Under the pieces are notes generated by a model. That model made no database searches and was not told where the DNA came from. It saw only the letters and a list, made by a program, of their open reading frames with translations. Shown here piece after piece: positions 38,250 to 51,300 of a stretch of DNA of 64,000 bases; the stretch's first letter is position 1; every line of letters begins with the position of its first letter. The position numbers and the translations under genes are program-made. The stretch comes from Datnioides undecimradiatus (taxonomy: Eukaryota > Chordata > Actinopteri > Lobotiformes > Datnioididae): assembly GCA_008933995.1 (NCBI GenBank), contig WARS01000030.1:1335001-1399000 (forward strand), in the 5' to 3' direction.

Positions 38250-39763
38250 TACAACTTTACTTTTATTCATGTCATTTTGGTCATCAAAAGCTGAAATGCT
38301 AAAATACAGACGGAGCAACCACGAGCCTTCAGACAGTTCAGAAGCAAATCCCTTTTCTGAATCTGAATAAGTAGAGAACACTTCGTTGAAACCTGTCTGA
38401 TGGCCCCTGCTCGTGGAGTCTGTATGAGCCAATGGTACAGCTGTGAAACATTTAAAAAGTGATCATGAAAAGAATGATATCCAAAATTATGAAACTACAC
38501 CTAAGTTTGTAAATTAACAGAATTTCTTTCCTCACTCTTAAGAAGTTTCACCACAGAGGAAGAAAATACCAGTTGATTACATGAGCGTCCTATGTTCGAT
38601 AAAGAACTGACGAGTGTGGACATGGAAAGGAAGATGATAGATAAACAGTGATCATGGCGTTCTCTTCTCCCGAGGGAAGAGAGATACACTGTTTGTATAT
38701 TACAACAGCCTGCAGTGTTCATACAGCCACAAGACCTGAAAGATTTACCTGTGAGTGCTGACGTGTATGGGTGTAAACCAGTGTGCACATGAAGCACTTT
38801 CATATGACACAAGTTAATGATTGTGTGTTTACTGTTGTGTGTGTGTGTGTTCGTGTAGGATTGTCCATCACCTCAGTACATATATAGGTTTGTGTCATAA
38901 TACAAAACCCAATTAGACCTAAAACCATCGCATCTGCTAAGCATGAGTCAGTTTCCTGAATGATCTGACCAAACCTGTGAGGCTGAAAACACACTGCGGC
39001 CACTCTGCAGCATGTCACAAATAACATGTGAAGGTGGATTGCTGGGTGTGCAACATGACTGACTTTGACACTGGAGGCTGCAGTTAACGTGTCATGTCCT
39101 ACTAATAGTCACAGTAAAATGTCAAGTATGCATTAAATACTAGTTTGGTATGGCCAGCTCCACAATGGAGGGCACGATGAAAAGGATATCATCACAATTC
39201 CTTTGTTGGAGCATCCCAGGACCTCCCTGATGTTGGTTAACCAATGAACACGACTTTCCACTAACCCAGCTGTTGACAAAACCAGCTGTTTGAGAGCTTC
39301 TGCTCAATTTACATGGCCCTTCTTGGGAGATGGAATTGAAGTATTCTAAAATAGAAAATTGAAGGTGACTGAAACTGGATCATTCTTGTTTTAATTCAGC
39401 TCATTTAAGAGGGTCATTTTTCCTAATGATGGACAACAAACGCTATGAAAAACCCCAGACGTACCTGTGGTTGTCATTTTTCTAAAAACTGACAATTGGA
39501 AGTTGTACTCAGGTACAGCATTCCACTATTCCTGGTAGGCTGTCTAAATCATGGCTCTACACTATACACGTTGATGCAGTATAGGTTTGGACAGCTGTCG
39601 CAGGTTATGGTCAATTGATGCTACCCACTGAAGGGTATCGTATCTAAATCTCCTTTTTGTCTTTGAATTCAAATGCTCATAGCTTGATAAGGGTCTACTG
39701 TGTCTGTACCTGGGGAGGGGCTGTCTTCTGTATTTCATCTTGTAGCGTCTTCTTCTTATTTTT

Positions 39764-39769
39764 TTTATT
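39764..39769 (-). terminator. dlgap3: Possible proximal dlgap3 poly(A) signal
   Basis: AATAAA on the minus strand about 375 bases after the stop codon, inside an A-rich run. It is the first canonical hexamer I noticed after the stop. Confidence 0.25.
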
Positions 39770-40050
39770 TTATATGGGAAAAGATCTATTGAGGTTAATC
39801 TATTCAGTTTTAATATGATTTGCAAATGTTTTTATGCATGTCTATTCTAGATGGACGTTCAAGATACACACACTGCCGTAAACAGTGACTTGTTCTGATT
39901 CTAGCAAAGTGTTCAGATGTATGGTTATGAACTATAACTCAGTGTAATACAAGCACATCTGTTCACACTGCATGACCTGCGCACATCCATATAATTGTTT
40001 CATATTCGGTTACGCCCATATACTACATCTTGGTGTGGACAACCATACAT

Positions 40051-40054
<4 letters not shown>

Positions 40055-40106
<52 letters not shown>
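40055..40106. repeat. (GT)n microsatellite in the dlgap3 3' UTR
   Basis: About 26 uninterrupted GT units on the plus strand, so (CA)n in the transcript, starting about 38 bases after the dlgap3 stop codon. Confidence 0.95.
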
Positions 40107-40109
<3 letters not shown>

Positions 40110-40144
40110 GCAAGTCAACCCTGTGTTTGTCCCCATTAGTGTCC

Positions 40145-40369
40145 TCATAGTCTTGTCTGAGCCTCGGGTATGTAGATCTCGATGCTGTCAGCGCTCTCTG
40201 TGGCTGAGTTTTGCCGTACGGAGGCAGCTCTCTTGGCAGCCATCAGGCGCTTCCTGGCCTCCTGCCGTTGTTTCTCAGAACTCTCCAGTGAGCGGTCTCT
40301 GGCCAGTGGGGGGTGGTGGTGGGGGCCCTTGGGTGGCTTTTTTGGCACTGGAGGTGGGAGGCGCCTCTC
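40145..40369 (-). CDS. dlgap3: dlgap3 last coding exon with PDZ ligand
   Basis: 225 bases including the stop, acceptor CCCACCAG. Reads ERRLPPPVPKKPPKGPHHHP, then RSLESSEKQRQEARKRLMAA, and ends IYIPEAQTRL. The final QTRL is the class I ligand for the Shank PDZ domain. The stop codon lies at 40147-40145. Confidence 0.95.
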   Translation of the reverse strand, partial: ERRLPPPVPKKPPKGPHHHPPLARDRSLESSEKQRQEARKRLMAAKRAASVRQNSATESADSIEIYIPEAQTRL

Positions 40370-43300
40370 CTGGTGGGAGAGGATGGTAGGTGGGTGGGGG
40401 AGAACATTTCAGGAAAAAGACATGTATTTGTGTGTGTGTGGGTGTGTGTGTTATTATATGCGTGTATGTGCCTATGATGCCCATTGTGACCTTCAATTCA
40501 GTAGACTTCCAGTTTAATGTTGGCCTGCGCACTTGTACATGAGCATCTCTACTGTAGCCAAACAAGAAGTATGATGAATTAGACATTATTCTTGTTTGAT
40601 CATCCTCCACAGTTTAACATAATACACCACACAGTGTTGAGGTAATACTGCAGCTACTTTGCATGCTGATACTTTGGAAACTTGTTACCTACACGTGTCG
40701 ATTCACACATTTGTAAAAATGGAATTGTTTCCATTTTCTCTTTTATACAAACATTTTTTTGCTGTACAACAATCTATCTGCACGGGGACAGCAAATTCTA
40801 TAGCTACTGTACAATACTGTCAAATGTGTGTTTGTGCAGACTAAGGCTTTCAGACGCATGCAAGGTAGGCATTTTACTATTACGATAGGTACATTTAATT
40901 ATGTGCAAGTCTGTTTTTTGTTCCTGCAAACGACACCAGATCCACTACTGTGCAGAAGACACAGTGCTTCGTATCAGTGCTTCTCTATATTTTTACTGCC
41001 ACCACTGACGTCTTTAAGGGATTATTCTGTTTTTTTAGGGTCTTATCTTCACAGTTTTGCCATCATTCCTATCAGTCATGACAACAATGTCTTCAGCAAA
41101 GCAAAACGGCTCAGATCTGGGAAGACACTGCTCCAATAAAGTCTAATGGGTCAAAACAAAATCAGTCTGTTGATCAGAGAGGTCGGAAACAAACTGACAG
41201 TCCAATCAGATTATTAAACCCACTGTCTCTGGAGGTTAAACTGGAAGTGGGCACACCTGCAGTGTTATTATTGTATAGTATTCTGGGGGTAGTCTCTAAC
41301 CTCTCTAACCATTGCCTGCCCATGCTGACTTGATTTAGACTGAGACTGAATTAAATGCTCTGATTTAAGCTTCCCTAGCTATTCCCCAAATCTATTCTTG
41401 TTTACTTTTACACTAATTATTACCATTATTATTATTATTTCATTCATTTGCACATCTTAATTGCTTCTAAATTGATTATAAACTCAGATTGTGTCCTGAC
41501 CTGAGCTTTGTCTGCACAGACCTGTGCTCAGTTTGAACGCATGAGTCATTTACCGGACCATAGCGCTAACCATCCTGCCCTTCACCGTCACCAAGGTCTT
41601 CCAAACATTTGGAAATTCAGTGCATTGTGAATAAGTTAGACTTGCCTCTAGTTTATCTTGTCAATAATCCCTTGTAATACTGTAATATGGCTCTGGTCTC
41701 TTGCTAGCAACTTGTCTTTGCGTTTTTTTGGTTTTATTTGCCCAGTTTTGGTATTTTATGGTCTAAATTTGTGTGTGTCCTTCTACTTTTTTCTCCCCTG
41801 AAACTGCTGTGTAAACAGTGTGCTCCATACTGTCAGATGTATGTCTGGAGAGGGAACTCCCACTCCCTCCTGTCCATCTATCTTGACAGTGGCAGCTACA
41901 ACACACACAACAAAAAGCCACGCATGGTGAGGCGGCTGCAGGCATCGGGGAAAGGAAGGAAGGGCAGAAGGAAGCATGAAGAGATGGATGGAAAGACAGA
42001 CATGATGGTTGTACGGAGGCCCAGAGGTGTCAAGGCCCTGTGGTGGTTGGCATTGCAGTTATGCTGATTGATGCGTGGCTGTTTGCAAGCGCCTTCACTG
42101 TCGACACAAAAAAAGCACAGGACAGAAAAAAGACAACGAGAGCAAATGAGGAAGCCAGCAGAGTCAGTATCACAGTGATGCAAAGCCACAACAGATGCTG
42201 CTGAAAGAGAGCAAAGACAAGACATCTGAGAAAAGATGTACAGATACAACTTAAAGATATGCAGAAGGAAGAGTATCTGTATCACCATAGAGACCAAGCG
42301 AGACAAACATGCACTAACTCTGCACCATGAGAGAGAAGCTGCACGATACTGCAGGAGTAAAAAATAAGGCTTTCTTTGGTTCCATCAAGGTCACGTATGC
42401 AGAAAGTGTCAATTCACCTAAACAAAAGCTATTTTGGTTCCCACAAAACATAAATTTTATCACCAAACCACCATTTAAAAGTAGCATAGGGAGATCGATT
42501 TAATCATTCGGACTGAGTGCTGTCACTACAGCGCTGATAACCTGCAGTTTCAGGAACCTGTAGTTTCAGTCATGTGCCAATAAACCGGTGCAAAAGGAGG
42601 ACACCATGAAAAAGTATAGTGCCAGTCAAACATCCTCATGTGAGGTATGGTCTGCTCATCACTCCACACAGATCTGATGTGTCCTCAGTGGAGCAGAGGG
42701 TTTAGTGGAAGGAGCGGATCCTGTGCGTAGGGATTCATTTGCTACGTCTTGGATTTGATTTTGTTGATGAAGCCTTAATTAAGGTCTATGGTGAGCATGG
42801 TGGATGCTTAACCCCCGCTTCTCACAGTGAATCCGCTGCTACATCATTTCTGTCATTTAACTGACAAGGCACCGGGTGTTAAATTAAGAGGCGCACGTCT
42901 TAAAGGGGGCCTAAGAAACTCCAATATCTCATCGCGTAAAAGGGCCTTCAAATGAATATTGTGGGCTGTTGCACTAGCTTGAAGAGGTAATAATAATAAA
43001 ACATTTACCCAATATGTAAAAGTCCCATTGAGATGAATTACCTAATACATTTTCTTAAATATACCAACCATCTTTCAAATAATAAAATAACTTCACAGAC
43101 TCAGTTTTTTAACAACAAGCAGCCTGACCACTACTACTGACAGTTTAACTGCGAGCTACTGGGCCTATCCCACATCATGATGATGTTGTATCCGCTTTAA
43201 GCCAGTCAGTGTGTTGCTTTAAATATACAGACTCAGCAGTATTCAAGCACATTGCTGTTGTCTTGAGCAAATATGACAAGAAAAGATGGACTATTATCAT

Positions 43301-45306
43301 ATTTTACAAAGCATGACTTATTAAAAATGTATAGTCCCACAGGGTCTGATGTATACTGTATGCAGAGGGCGGTGGCTGTGGTAGTTAATTGGCTTCGTTT
43401 TGGCTGGAAACAATTAGACAGTAAACCATTTTCTGTAAACCAGAAAATCAGGTATGATCAAAATGTATAACTGTGACACCTCAGTGAGACCACCGACATT
43501 GAAATGACATTTATAGCTTTCATTGTCAAAAAAAAATAGATATTTCATCAGATTTTTCCTTAAATGTCAATCAAAATAAGTGTTTGTGCAAATCATTTTA
43601 AATATCTGTTAGATATCAAGCGGAACATCAAAGATACATCTTCTACAGATGTTTTTATTTTAAGAACAAGATAAAAGTTGATTTCTGTTTAGCCTGCTGA
43701 ATAATTACCTGCCTGACAAACTGTGTTTTTCTACTGGGTATTTATCTTACCTGAGTCCAATTTTAGTGAACACTGAATATGGAAAATTCTATTTAACAGC
43801 ATAACAGTGGAGCAGTAAAACATCCCCTTAAATACCACACACAAAAGTCACATTCACAGAAGCCACGGAGTGAAAGGAGCACATTAAATCTCTCCATTCA
43901 GACGAAGGTGTTCTCCCTGGTCAACCAGTCAGCCTGGTAACATACAGGAAGCCTACGTGTGTGTACCTTTCTCTCAGGGGGATCCAGGGGTCTCCAGTTG
44001 TTGGCTCTGAGTTGGTGGAGCTCATCAAACTTGAGGCTTATGTTCTCAATTGACAGCTGAAGCATATCCCAGAAACCGGCCAGGTCCGAGGCCACAGGAC
44101 GAGGGTGTGCATTTGGGTTCTGTGAAGCAGAAATGTAGGAGAACGTGGGAAGGAACGGTATGAAAGATGGGAAGAGGAGACTGAATAAACGTAGTTTGCA
44201 AATATATAATAACAAAAAACAAATACATTGATTACTGGCATATCACAGTGAGATCAGCAAATCTTCTGTTACCCCCTTGATGAGTGTTGTTCATATTGGT
44301 TTTATTATCCTAATTGAAGAAATCATATCGCTACAAACATAAGTATCGAACTGATCAAAGATGACTGATAATTTAGTTTGAGGAGAAAGAAACATAACAA
44401 AAGACAGAGAAGAGATATCAGAAGAGCAAGCAGGACAAACATTCCGTTCTATTCTGAAAGTCTATTACACAGAAGTGAAAAGTGTAACATGGTAAATTGT
44501 CGCCTGAGTGTTTACAGCGTGAGTTCAGCACTCACCAGATTCTCCTCACACAGCTCCCTGAACTGTTGAAACTTCTGGGACATCAGAAGCTGAGCACTTC
44601 CGACGGCACTCCTCATCTTTCCGAGGACTATGAGCACAGACACCAGAGTTTAGAAAGAGGCAGATACCCACTATATCTGTGACAATCTGTGCGCATACAT
44701 TATAGGAAAAGATATAGGAACATCAAACTATTCGCATTCCAGTCATATTAAGGGGTCAGAAGCAAAAAGCCCGGTGACTGCTGCTACTTCTCCATAATAA
44801 AATGAAAATGCACTTTTCTAAATAGAAACATGCATACTGAGAACCTAGACCTGACGAACACAGTAGCACAAAGACATACTATCTTCAGGCAGCGCGTTCT
44901 CCCGCTGGTCGAGCTCCATCTGTCGACACCATCCCTCCATGCGGTCGGTCTCTGCCTGCAGCAGCTTCAGAAACCAGCGTCCATCTCTCTGGCACACTGA
45001 ACGCTGCACCACCTGTCATTGAGATTTTCAGGATGGTTTAGAACATGTAGAGACACACCTACGCAGGCAGGTTGTGTATTTACTACAGTGTAAAAAAGAC
45101 ACTAATGTGATTATTGGCATACATGTTGTTCAGACATACATGTCTTAAAAGATTTTATTAAGTTACCTACAAACATGATACATACAATGAAACCCTGGGT
45201 ATCCAGTCTTATATTTATGGTCTTGTGGCTTTCTGCATCTGGGTCTGTGACTACCTGCCTAAATTATTATTAACATCCACTGCTACAATTTATTATGATG
45301 ATGATG

Positions 45307-45339
<33 letters not shown>

Positions 45340-48300
45340 GTATTAGTAGTTACAGAGTAAAAATTCTAATGCTGCTATTACTGGCGGCTGATCTATCATC
45401 TGATGCTTATGTAGAACTTGTATTGTGCTGCTGTATGTTCTCTCTCTCTCTCTGTCTCTGTCACTCTCTTTCTATGTCTGTCTGTCTCGCTCATTACCCC
45501 TAACCCATCAAGTCAGATAGCTGTCGCAGCCTCTGCTCAAGGTTTCTGCCCGTTAAAGGAAGTTTTTCCTTGCTGCTTTCACCAAGTGTTAGCTCATGGG
45601 TGTAAATAATATAAAGAGTTTTGTCTAGACTTACTCTTTATGTAAAGTGCCCTGGGATAACCTTTGTTGTGATCTGGTACTAAACAAATTCCACTGAATT
45701 GAATTGATAAGTTGATAAGTTTTCCTACTGTTCCAGCCCTCCAATTGTTCCCTTTCTTATGAACATTACATGACTAATAAGCCTTGCATTTTCCATTGTA
45801 TTGTTGAATGAGCCATCACAGCCCACATCGAGCATTAAAGCTTTAATGTAGGACTTGTCTGTACTCTCGCAGGGAAAGAGATTACATGAACATTGCTGCA
45901 TATGCAAATGACTCCACCTAGTTGCTAGCTATGCACCAGTTATGGAACGTCACACCAGGCCCCAGATTTAAAAACTAAGTACTGTGAAACACAGAGAGGT
46001 TTATTTGGTGCTGATAAGACTTAATCAGCTGCATGGAATACAATGGGCATTCATTTATTTGTAAAAGTCCTGCACTATAGCGTTAATATGTGTCAGTTGT
46101 ATGTATTTCATACTGTTCAGTGTCCTGGTTAGAGTTTTCCACCACAAGTAGTGAAGGGAGGCTATGTTTAATCTTGTCCCAACACTTGTGTGATGCAGTG
46201 TGATGCAGTTGGTGACAGTAATGCTCCGAGAAACAGCAACAAGTCAGGAAGGGCAGGGAAGGGGACTGCAAGCCTGCAACCCTGAATGTCAACAATGCTA
46301 TTTTTAAAAAATATTGTTTCAAATGCATTCAACACATTTGTTGTGACATTTACGAGAATTTGCTGTGTGTTCTCTTCACTGTTCTCCTCAGTCTGAAATA
46401 ATGCTTTTGATCAATATCAATATCAATATCAATTTCTAAAACAAGTGATTTTAATTTTGCAACATCAAACACTGGTAATCTAATGTTTATTTGGTGCAAT
46501 CATTTCCATTTTAAAAACATTTTTGGACATTACATGCCAAACCTTTTGGTCTTGGTACCTGCTCCCTGCTCACTCCACTTTAAATTTTCTGCCTCCTCAC
46601 CGCTGTCCTCATCCTCACCTGCAGACTCCTTCAGTACATCCATTCTCTAAGCACTCTGCGGCTTCAGTTTCCTTTTTCGCTCTCTTTACCATCAGCCTTC
46701 TCTCTGGCTTCTCTCTCTACCCGTGTATCAGCAACGAGTGTGTGACACTTTTGACAAATGCTCTGCCCATGCACTAGATACTTTCACTTTTAACTGCGAT
46801 GGCAACTGCCACCTGCTATTATGGACTGCGCTAGCCATGTTGCTGCAGAACTGTTGAACACCTGTGTAATGGCTTCATAATGTAGGAGTTGGGAAGAAGC
46901 CCTCTGATGTATTTTAGGAAGCACAGTATAACAGAGACACAGTTTCCAATACACCCAATTCATTGTCTTTACAACCTGGGATACACTGAACAAGTATGTA
47001 ATGTATTCTAAAACATTAACATACTGTCACTTACTGTAGATGATGAGTGAATGTGCAAATAATATCTTATTTCCACATTCAGCAGATACAAAGAAACATT
47101 AGCATTCATTCATTGTCATGTCATGCCCAATATTCGCCCTCCTTTTAACTCTGGTTTTGTCTCTTCCAGCTCCTGAGGAAAATAGCCACTAGGCTCTGTC
47201 TGTTTGGTGCTGGGCAGGTGGTGTGCAGTGGGGTTTTCCCTGAAAACTAAAAAAAACTAAAAAGCTCCACGGAGATGAGGGGAACTGCAGAGTTAGGATA
47301 ATTCTTTGTTCTCTACAGGCAACCCCTGCGCATAGCTGTTTCTTTCATTTATAACATAAGAATATTCATGAGTGCAGCTTTAACAACAGCTTAGCATTGT
47401 GTGAGAGTGAACTGGAATCAGTCGGTGAGAGCAGTATTTCTGATATAACAGTATCTGTAAGAAACTATTGCTCTGGAATGTCCCCGGGCTTGTTCCCATG
47501 GAATAAAACTTGCACATACCTCCAGAATAGCAGAGCTGTTGAAGTTGACATCAAGTGGGTCATCTGTTACACTGTCTATCCAGGGGTCTGGAGGGGGGAG
47601 GATGGACGGGTCGAAGCCCACATCTTCATACTCATCAGAGGCACAGGCGTGGTAGTGGTTCCCTGAGCCCTGAATGCTGACGGTGGAGGTGGCGGCGTCC
47701 CGAGAGTATTGTCGAGATATGGCACCGGATGACAGGACTTCCATGTCTGTGTCTGGAGAGTCTAGAGGGGTGTCCAGCAGATCCGGCATGTCCAGATCTG
47801 CCTAGATGAAATAATGAACAAATCTCAATAACTGACTGAAAGAGGAAATGGTTGTTTTAGGGGTGCTAAGTCTGTCTGAAGCCCCCTCACTCTGTGTTTG
47901 TATCAGTCTAACTAAAAAGCCACTCAAATGGATCCAGACAACTATTGGCTTTGGTCAGATGATGTTACCCGAAGCACTGCTACTCTGAGATGCTGGTCAT
48001 TGACCCTGCTCAGCACAGACATAAATTAGATCAGTAACTCTTGGCAACTATGTGTTTTCTCTATGATTGACAGCCAAGAGTCGTAGCATTACTTCTGACT
48101 ACTTTTGATAAATCTTCCATAGGCTATGCCATAAAAATTGTGTCTGTATGTAGAATGGGTCCAAATTGATGCATCATTGAGTTCAGTGCAGAGGTAGATG
48201 CTGTTTCATTGGATTTTACAAGAACTACCACAAAGAGATGGTCATTTGTGAGTATGTCTCTAACATAAGGGTCTTCAATTAAATGTCCTCGCTTAATAAT

Positions 48301-51300
48301 ATCAAAGAAGGACCACAGGGTTTAATAGTTAACCCTCTCTACACGTGGTTATTTTATACAAGAGAGCTCTTAGTGAGTGCATCCTTCTGCGAAACCTGTA
48401 CAATCCCTTAAAATGTAATTTTTATACAGAATGTTTTCAAATGTGTGATCGGCTGCTTATTCTGGATTTAGATCTTAATACAAACGGTTACAGTCTTTGG
48501 ATGCACGTGCCTGATCATTTTCAGTTCGAGTAAATACATCAGAAAATATCATTCTAAAATGCCATGTTACGTCATATTAATCCTATAAAAGACTTTTCGA
48601 TCCAAACCAAAAACCAAACCCATGTTTCCACAGTCCCATTTCCACTGAAATACATTAAAAATCTCCTGTGAGATATTTTGTTAATTAATAAACCCTGGGC
48701 GGACAGGGAAATGGTCCTTTGGAGTATGTAAAGTTTAAAGTAACAGCAGTATAGTGGAAGCTTACCTGCACAGCTGCTGTCACACTGTTGGAGCGCTGGA
48801 ACCGACGATACCTGTGGAGAAAACAATAAAAAAACAAAACAGTAAATACTAAACATACATCAGAAACATCTATATGAAACCACGGGAAGCCACGGTAATG
48901 GCAGTCCCTAGGTGGTATATGAGTCATTCACCACAATAATTTAAGGGCAAGGTCTAAGGACACACAAGCACATAAGACACTGAAAACATGCAGCAGAGCC
49001 AAGTGCCAACATCCAGGCATGTTTCATAAAACAAACTATTATCCTCATGTTTCCCTTGCTTGCTCTGTCCAGTGCTGGTACCTCATCATATGTACCACAG
49101 ATATTAAATGATAAAACATAAAACTGAGTAAAAAGCCAACAAATGAAAAAAGATAATGAGTGAACAAACCCTCTGTTATCCTCCACTTGCACCCCTACAG
49201 ACGTGAACTTGGATGGGTCCTCCAGATCTGGAATCTCCTCAGGTCCGTCCACCTGCAGGAGACAGATGACGTGAGTTCCTAATAATCATCATCAAACAGT
49301 AATGGGGACTCAGAGTAGCTTCTATGTCTCTATAATTAAAATAGCCAGTTATATTATCAGATGCACAGCACTGATCATTTATGCTAATGCAATGGTGCCT
49401 TTAAAGTGGCAGAAACAGTGTAAGATAATGTCTAAGTAAGTGAAGCCCATCATTTCCTCTGACCTTCTCCTCTGCTCCTCTCCACCTCCTCTGCTGTCTC
49501 AGAAATACCTGGATGCCTATGGAGAGACATTTGCCCTTCCTGAGTGCTTCTTTCCTGTAGTCATCCTGGTGGTCTTCAACAACTGGCCTCCTGCTCAGGA
49601 GGGGTGGGGGTGCTGACGTGCTGACGGTCATGGTGCTGTTACTGACATGTTGACTGGCTGGTCCATGGACCTACACAGGATGTCATGAAAACAAACAAGG
49701 AGTTGTTTCAACGAGTAGCTCCTTCACCAAATTAGAAAACATTTACAGGTGGTTATTACAAAACTATAAAGCAAACACTTTGTGCTTTAACAGTATACTT
49801 GAATAAAAACAAAAAAGCACTAACCTGTGCATTGGCAGCTTCTATGGCTGCTGTCAAGGCCTTCATGCTGTCAATGCTTTCCGTTGAGTTACTAAGGCCT
49901 GACTGGATGGTCATGTCGCCTCTGGGTCCCTCCTCTTCCATGTATGCATCCTAGTTAGTTTTGGAAAACATTGAACGTTGCTTTCAGAACAGCATTGTAT
50001 CTTTTATAAAATGTAATACTTTGGCAGAAATCATAGGAAACCCTTGCAGCTGCATGACAGATGCATGAGCCACTTGTCCAGCAGGAACTGTTGATTATGA
50101 TTATGGTATTATTGAGTGTTGAGATGAATCATAAATGGGATATAAAACACAAAAACAGCAAATACTTCAAATTGTGTTTATGTATTATTCATTTATTTGT
50201 TTGTTTGTTTATTCATGCACTCATCGATTGATTTGTTTGCCGAGACCTCCATCTGTGTTAATATCTGCTTTGCTGTCATCTTTATAGCATTTGCCATCCT
50301 GGCTGTGTGTGGCCATTGTGTGAATAAATAAATAACACATCTGACCCGAAGTGCTGTGAATTTTTACAAAGTAGTAGAATGAATTCTTCTAATACTGCAC
50401 TTAATACTCTAATACCACTTCTACTGCTGCTATTAGTTGCTTACTCTCAATCTCATTGACAGTAGCCAGCAATACCAGTGGTGAACTGAAGCAAGTTTAT
50501 GCATCAGCAAAGGGACCAGCCGCTGGCTTGTTTGCTTTCGTACCACTGGCAACCAGTTCAGGATATCTTGCCATTTTGAGCATGTAGGTTGCTAGCGCAG
50601 ATGTTGTTGTTGTTGTATAATGTAGTCATAAAGACCTTTAAACTGGTGCCATGCAGATAGCGGAAGGAAGAAGAATGCCAAACTTAATTGTCAGCCAGTG
50701 GTAGGGTTATACTAACAGTGTATGAGTCAGACCAGGAAACAGTAGACCCAGTAAAAGATGGTGCTGTGCAGGACTGATTGGATTCAATACTTAGATAACT
50801 TTCCTCAAGAGTGGAAAATTATAAAACTATACATTGACAAGAATGAGGCTAAAATATTTCTAATATCGACTCCACTGAATTTAACATGAGACATAACAAC
50901 TTTGAGACAGTGAAAGCTTACCAGTAGCCAGAGAGAGGAGTCATTAAATCAATAAAGTGACTCAGTGATGTCAGTAACACAGCAAAACTACCAGTCTACC
51001 ATAAGCTCCCATGACCTACTGATCGTTTTAGAAGTAATGCCATAGCAACAAGCCTATGAGGCATGTTTAACTCCAAAACACGTTATATGACTATAACATA
51101 TGTTTGGGGTTTGATACCTTGTGCTCTTTTTCTTGAAGGAAGGTAACCATGTCAATTCAGGTGTTTCTGCCTCCAGAGTTAAGCAGTTGAGGCCTTCAGG
51201 GTAGTCTCACCCACAGTGGTCCTTATGTTACACACAGACATTCTGATGTTCCTAAAAAATGAAATAATAAATAGCGCATGGTTTTTGTGCAGTACCTGTG

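Larger units (their letters stand above)
32260..40144. other. Non-coding stretch; part is likely dlgap3 3' UTR
   Basis: No exon is recognisable on either strand. The part nearest 40.1 kb must be transcribed as the 3' UTR of the minus-strand dlgap3 gene, but where it ends cannot be read with certainty. AT-rich tracts lie near 33.4-33.5 kb, and a repeat-like ATAGAATAGAATACAATAG string lies near 35.28 kb. Confidence 0.5.
45013..47519. other. dlgap3: dlgap3 intron with repeats
   Basis: Intron of about 2.5 kb holding an (ATT)n tract, LINE-type tail copy C, and a small AATATC tandem near 46.41 kb. Confidence 0.7.

Noticed and set aside
40030..40389. 119-codon plus-strand frame with a valine-cysteine repeat
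   Set aside because: It is the (GT)n tract read through into the antisense of the last dlgap3 exon.
41896..42306. 136-codon minus-strand frame inside the last dlgap3 intron
   Set aside because: Hydrophobic, cysteine-rich random-like sequence, with no similarity to DLGAP. The flanking exons join in frame without it.
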